Under the pieces are notes generated by a model. It did not search any database. It saw nothing but the letters and a program-made list of their open reading frames with translations, and had not been told where the DNA came from. The translations under genes were made by a program, and so were the position numbers. Source: Thermococcus sp. 2319x1 (GTDB lineage: Archaea > Methanobacteriota_B > Thermococci > Thermococcales > Thermococcaceae). From it: a DNA stretch of 64,000 nt. Each line of letters opens with the position of its first letter. Within the stretch, counting starts at the first letter, position 1. The stretch covers positions 1,296,321-1,360,320 of the forward strand of contig NZ_CP012200.1 of the NCBI RefSeq assembly GCF_001484685.1, written 5' to 3'. Below are positions 62,608 through 64,000 of this stretch, piece after piece.

Positions 62608-64000
62608 ATGATGGTAGGACAAGGTGGACAGCCTGTTGTTATTCTTCCCGAAGGAACCCAGAGATACGTTGGAAGAGATGCTCAGAGATTGAACATTTTG
62701 GCCGCTAGAGTTATTGCAGAGACAGTAAGAACCACCCTTGGTCCCAAGGGTATGGATAAAATGCTTGTCGACAGCCTTGGTGACATAGTAATTACAAACG
62801 ACGGTGCAACGATTTTGGAGCAAATTGATGTCCAGCATCCAGCTGCCAAGATGATTATTGAAATCGCTAAAACTCAAGACAAAGAAGCTGGCGATGGAAC
62901 AACTTCAGCCGTTGTAATTGCGGGAGAACTCTTAGCAAAGGCTGAAGAACTTTTAGACCAAAACATCCACCCGAGCATAATTATTAAGGGTTACACCCTT
63001 GCAGCCGAGAAGGCCCAAGAGATAATTGACAGCATGGCAATCTCAGTTGAACCAGACAACGAGGAAATCCTCACAAAAATAGCCTCAACTTCAATAACCG
63101 GTAAGAATGCCGAGAGCCACAAAGAACTTTTGGCAAAGCTTGCCGTTGAGGCAGTTAAGCAGGTTGCCGAAAAGATTAACGGGGCATATGCGGTGGACAT
63201 TGACAACATCAAGCTTGAGAAGAAGGAGGGTGGAAGTGTAAGAGACACCCAGCTTATCAAGGGTGTAGTTATTGACAAGGAAAGAGTCCACCCAAGAATG
63301 CCAAAGAAAGTTGAAAACGCAAAAATAGCCCTCATAAACGATGCTCTTGAGGTTAAAAAGACCGAAACAGATGCAAAGATAAACATCACCAGCCCAGACC
63401 AGCTCTATGCATTTCTCGAGCAGGAGGAAAGGATGCTCCAAGAGATGGTGGAACAAATAGCGACAACAGGGGCTAACGTCTTCTTCTGCCAGAAGGGAAT
63501 TGACGACTTAGCACAACACTACCTTGCAAAGCACGGTATCTTAGCGGTAAGGAGAGTTAAGAAGAGCGACATGGAGAAGCTTGCCAAAGCCACGGGCGCT
63601 AAGATTGTCACAAACGTTAAAGACCTGACAAGTGAAGACCTCGGCTATGCCGAGCTTGTTGAGGAAAGGAAAGTCGCTGGCGAAAACATGATATTCGTTG
63701 AGGGCTGCAAGAATCCAAAGGCGGTTACAATACTCATCAGGGGTGGAACAGAGCACGTTGTAGATGAAGTCGAGAGAGCCCTTGAAGATGCCATCAAAGT
63801 CGTCAAGGACGTCATGGAAGACGGTGCAATCTTGCCGGGAGGAGGAGCCACAGAGATTGAGCTCAGCATAAGGTTGGATGAGTTTGCAAAGCAAGTGGGT
63901 GGAAAGGAGCAGCTTGCAGTTGAGGCCTTCGCTGAGGCATTGAAAATCATTCCAAAAACCCTCGCAGAAAATGCTGGACTTGACACAATAGACGTCCTCG
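62608..64000 (+). CDS. Thermosome subunit (group II chaperonin), 3' end outside window
   Basis: 464 residues visible. [40 protein letters not shown] (~42), [17 protein letters not shown] (~62), [16 protein letters not shown] (~95) and the apical-domain [16 protein letters not shown] (~405) match archaeal thermosomes. It folds proteins in an eight- or nine-membered double ring. The ATG at 62608 is placed seven bases after GGAGG; ATG 62611 and ATG 62594 are alternatives. A TATA-like TTTTTATAG (~62550) precedes it. Confidence 0.97.
   Translation, partial: MMVGQGGQPVVILPEGTQRYVGRDAQRLNILAARVIAETVRTTLGPKGMDKMLVDSLGDIVITNDGATILEQIDVQHPAAKMIIEIAKTQDKEAGDGTTSAVVIAGELLAKAEELLDQNIHPSIIIKGYTLAAEKAQEIIDSMAISVEPDNEEILTKIASTSITGKNAESHKELLAKLAVEAVKQVAEKINGAYAVDIDNIKLEKKEGGSVRDTQLIKGVVIDKERVHPRMPKKVENAKIALINDALEVKKTETDAKINITSPDQLYAFLEQEERMLQEMVEQIATTGANVFFCQKGIDDLAQHYLAKHGILAVRRVKKSDMEKLAKATGAKIVTNVKDLTSEDLGYAELVEERKVAGENMIFVEGCKNPKAVTILIRGGTEHVVDEVERALEDAIKVVKDVMEDGAILPGGGATEIELSIRLDEFAKQVGGKEQLAVEAFAEALKIIPKTLAENAGLDTIDVL

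Noticed and set aside
1-64000. CRISPR array or complete insertion sequence
   Set aside because: No regularly spaced direct repeats and no intact transposase or terminal inverted repeats were seen. The repeats at about 290-890 are coding calcium-binding repeats.

Overview
The window is a stretch of a hyperthermophilic euryarchaeal chromosome of the order Thermococcales, most likely a moderate- to low-GC Thermococcus. The evidence is an archaeal histone, TFB, a Cdc6/Orc1 gene followed by both subunits of DNA polymerase D, Gar1, aEF1A with S10, thermosome, L10e, an archaeal SepF, the KEOPS kinase Bud32, TATA/BRE promoters, and GGTGA-type ribosome binding sites on most genes. I cannot name the species from sequence alone.

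Layout. 1-6.8 kb: a truncated calcium-repeat/transglutaminase lipoprotein, a PHP phosphoesterase, the methylmalonyl-CoA accessory genes (B12-binding mutase subunit, MeaB GTPase, epimerase), a 5S rRNA, and a CBS protein coupled to homoserine dehydrogenase. 6.8-25.6 kb: information processing (ZPR1-like protein, SepF, histone, TFB, Gar1, TIP49-like ATPase, a probable oriC, Cdc6, DP1, DP2 with a mini-intein), tRNA-Gln, then HAD, OTCase, ThyX, HIT and phosphoglycerate mutase genes. 25.7-38.8 kb: a cobalamin assembly and salvage region (Thr-P decarboxylase, CbiB, CobZ-like phosphatase, CobS, CobY, CbiP, BtuF, CobT, CbiZ). A compact RiPP-like cluster and a structured RNA lie inside it. 38.9-51.2 kb: L10e, aminotransferases, aEF1A/S10/tRNA-Ser, a free-standing PqqD-like protein, PanB, and archease/RNA methyltransferase/RtcB, with RtcB carrying a large endonuclease-type intein. 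51.2-64 kb: a four-gene ABC-2 export operon, MoaC, a MutS-family ATPase, Bud32, a membrane-protein/HTH operon, an IMPACT-family protein, and the start of a thermosome gene.

Two observations stand out. First, an unannotated 48-residue GTG-started peptide (33005-33151, minus) with a two-cysteine C-terminus lies 50 bp before a radical SAM/SPASM protein that has a PqqD-like N-terminus. An ABC ATPase and permease follow with overlapping reading frames, so this looks like a complete precursor-maturase-exporter system. Second, a 17-bp inverted repeat (TTGGAY-N5-RTCCAA) recurs at the promoters of B12-related genes: the mutase subunit, meaB, cbiB, the cobZ operon, cobS (degenerate), btuF and cobT. It probably defines a B12-responsive operator. 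Several broken genes are also visible: a frameshifted uracil-DNA glycosylase, a DUF257-family pseudogene, a frameshifted short gene before Bud32, and a remnant of an ABC module.
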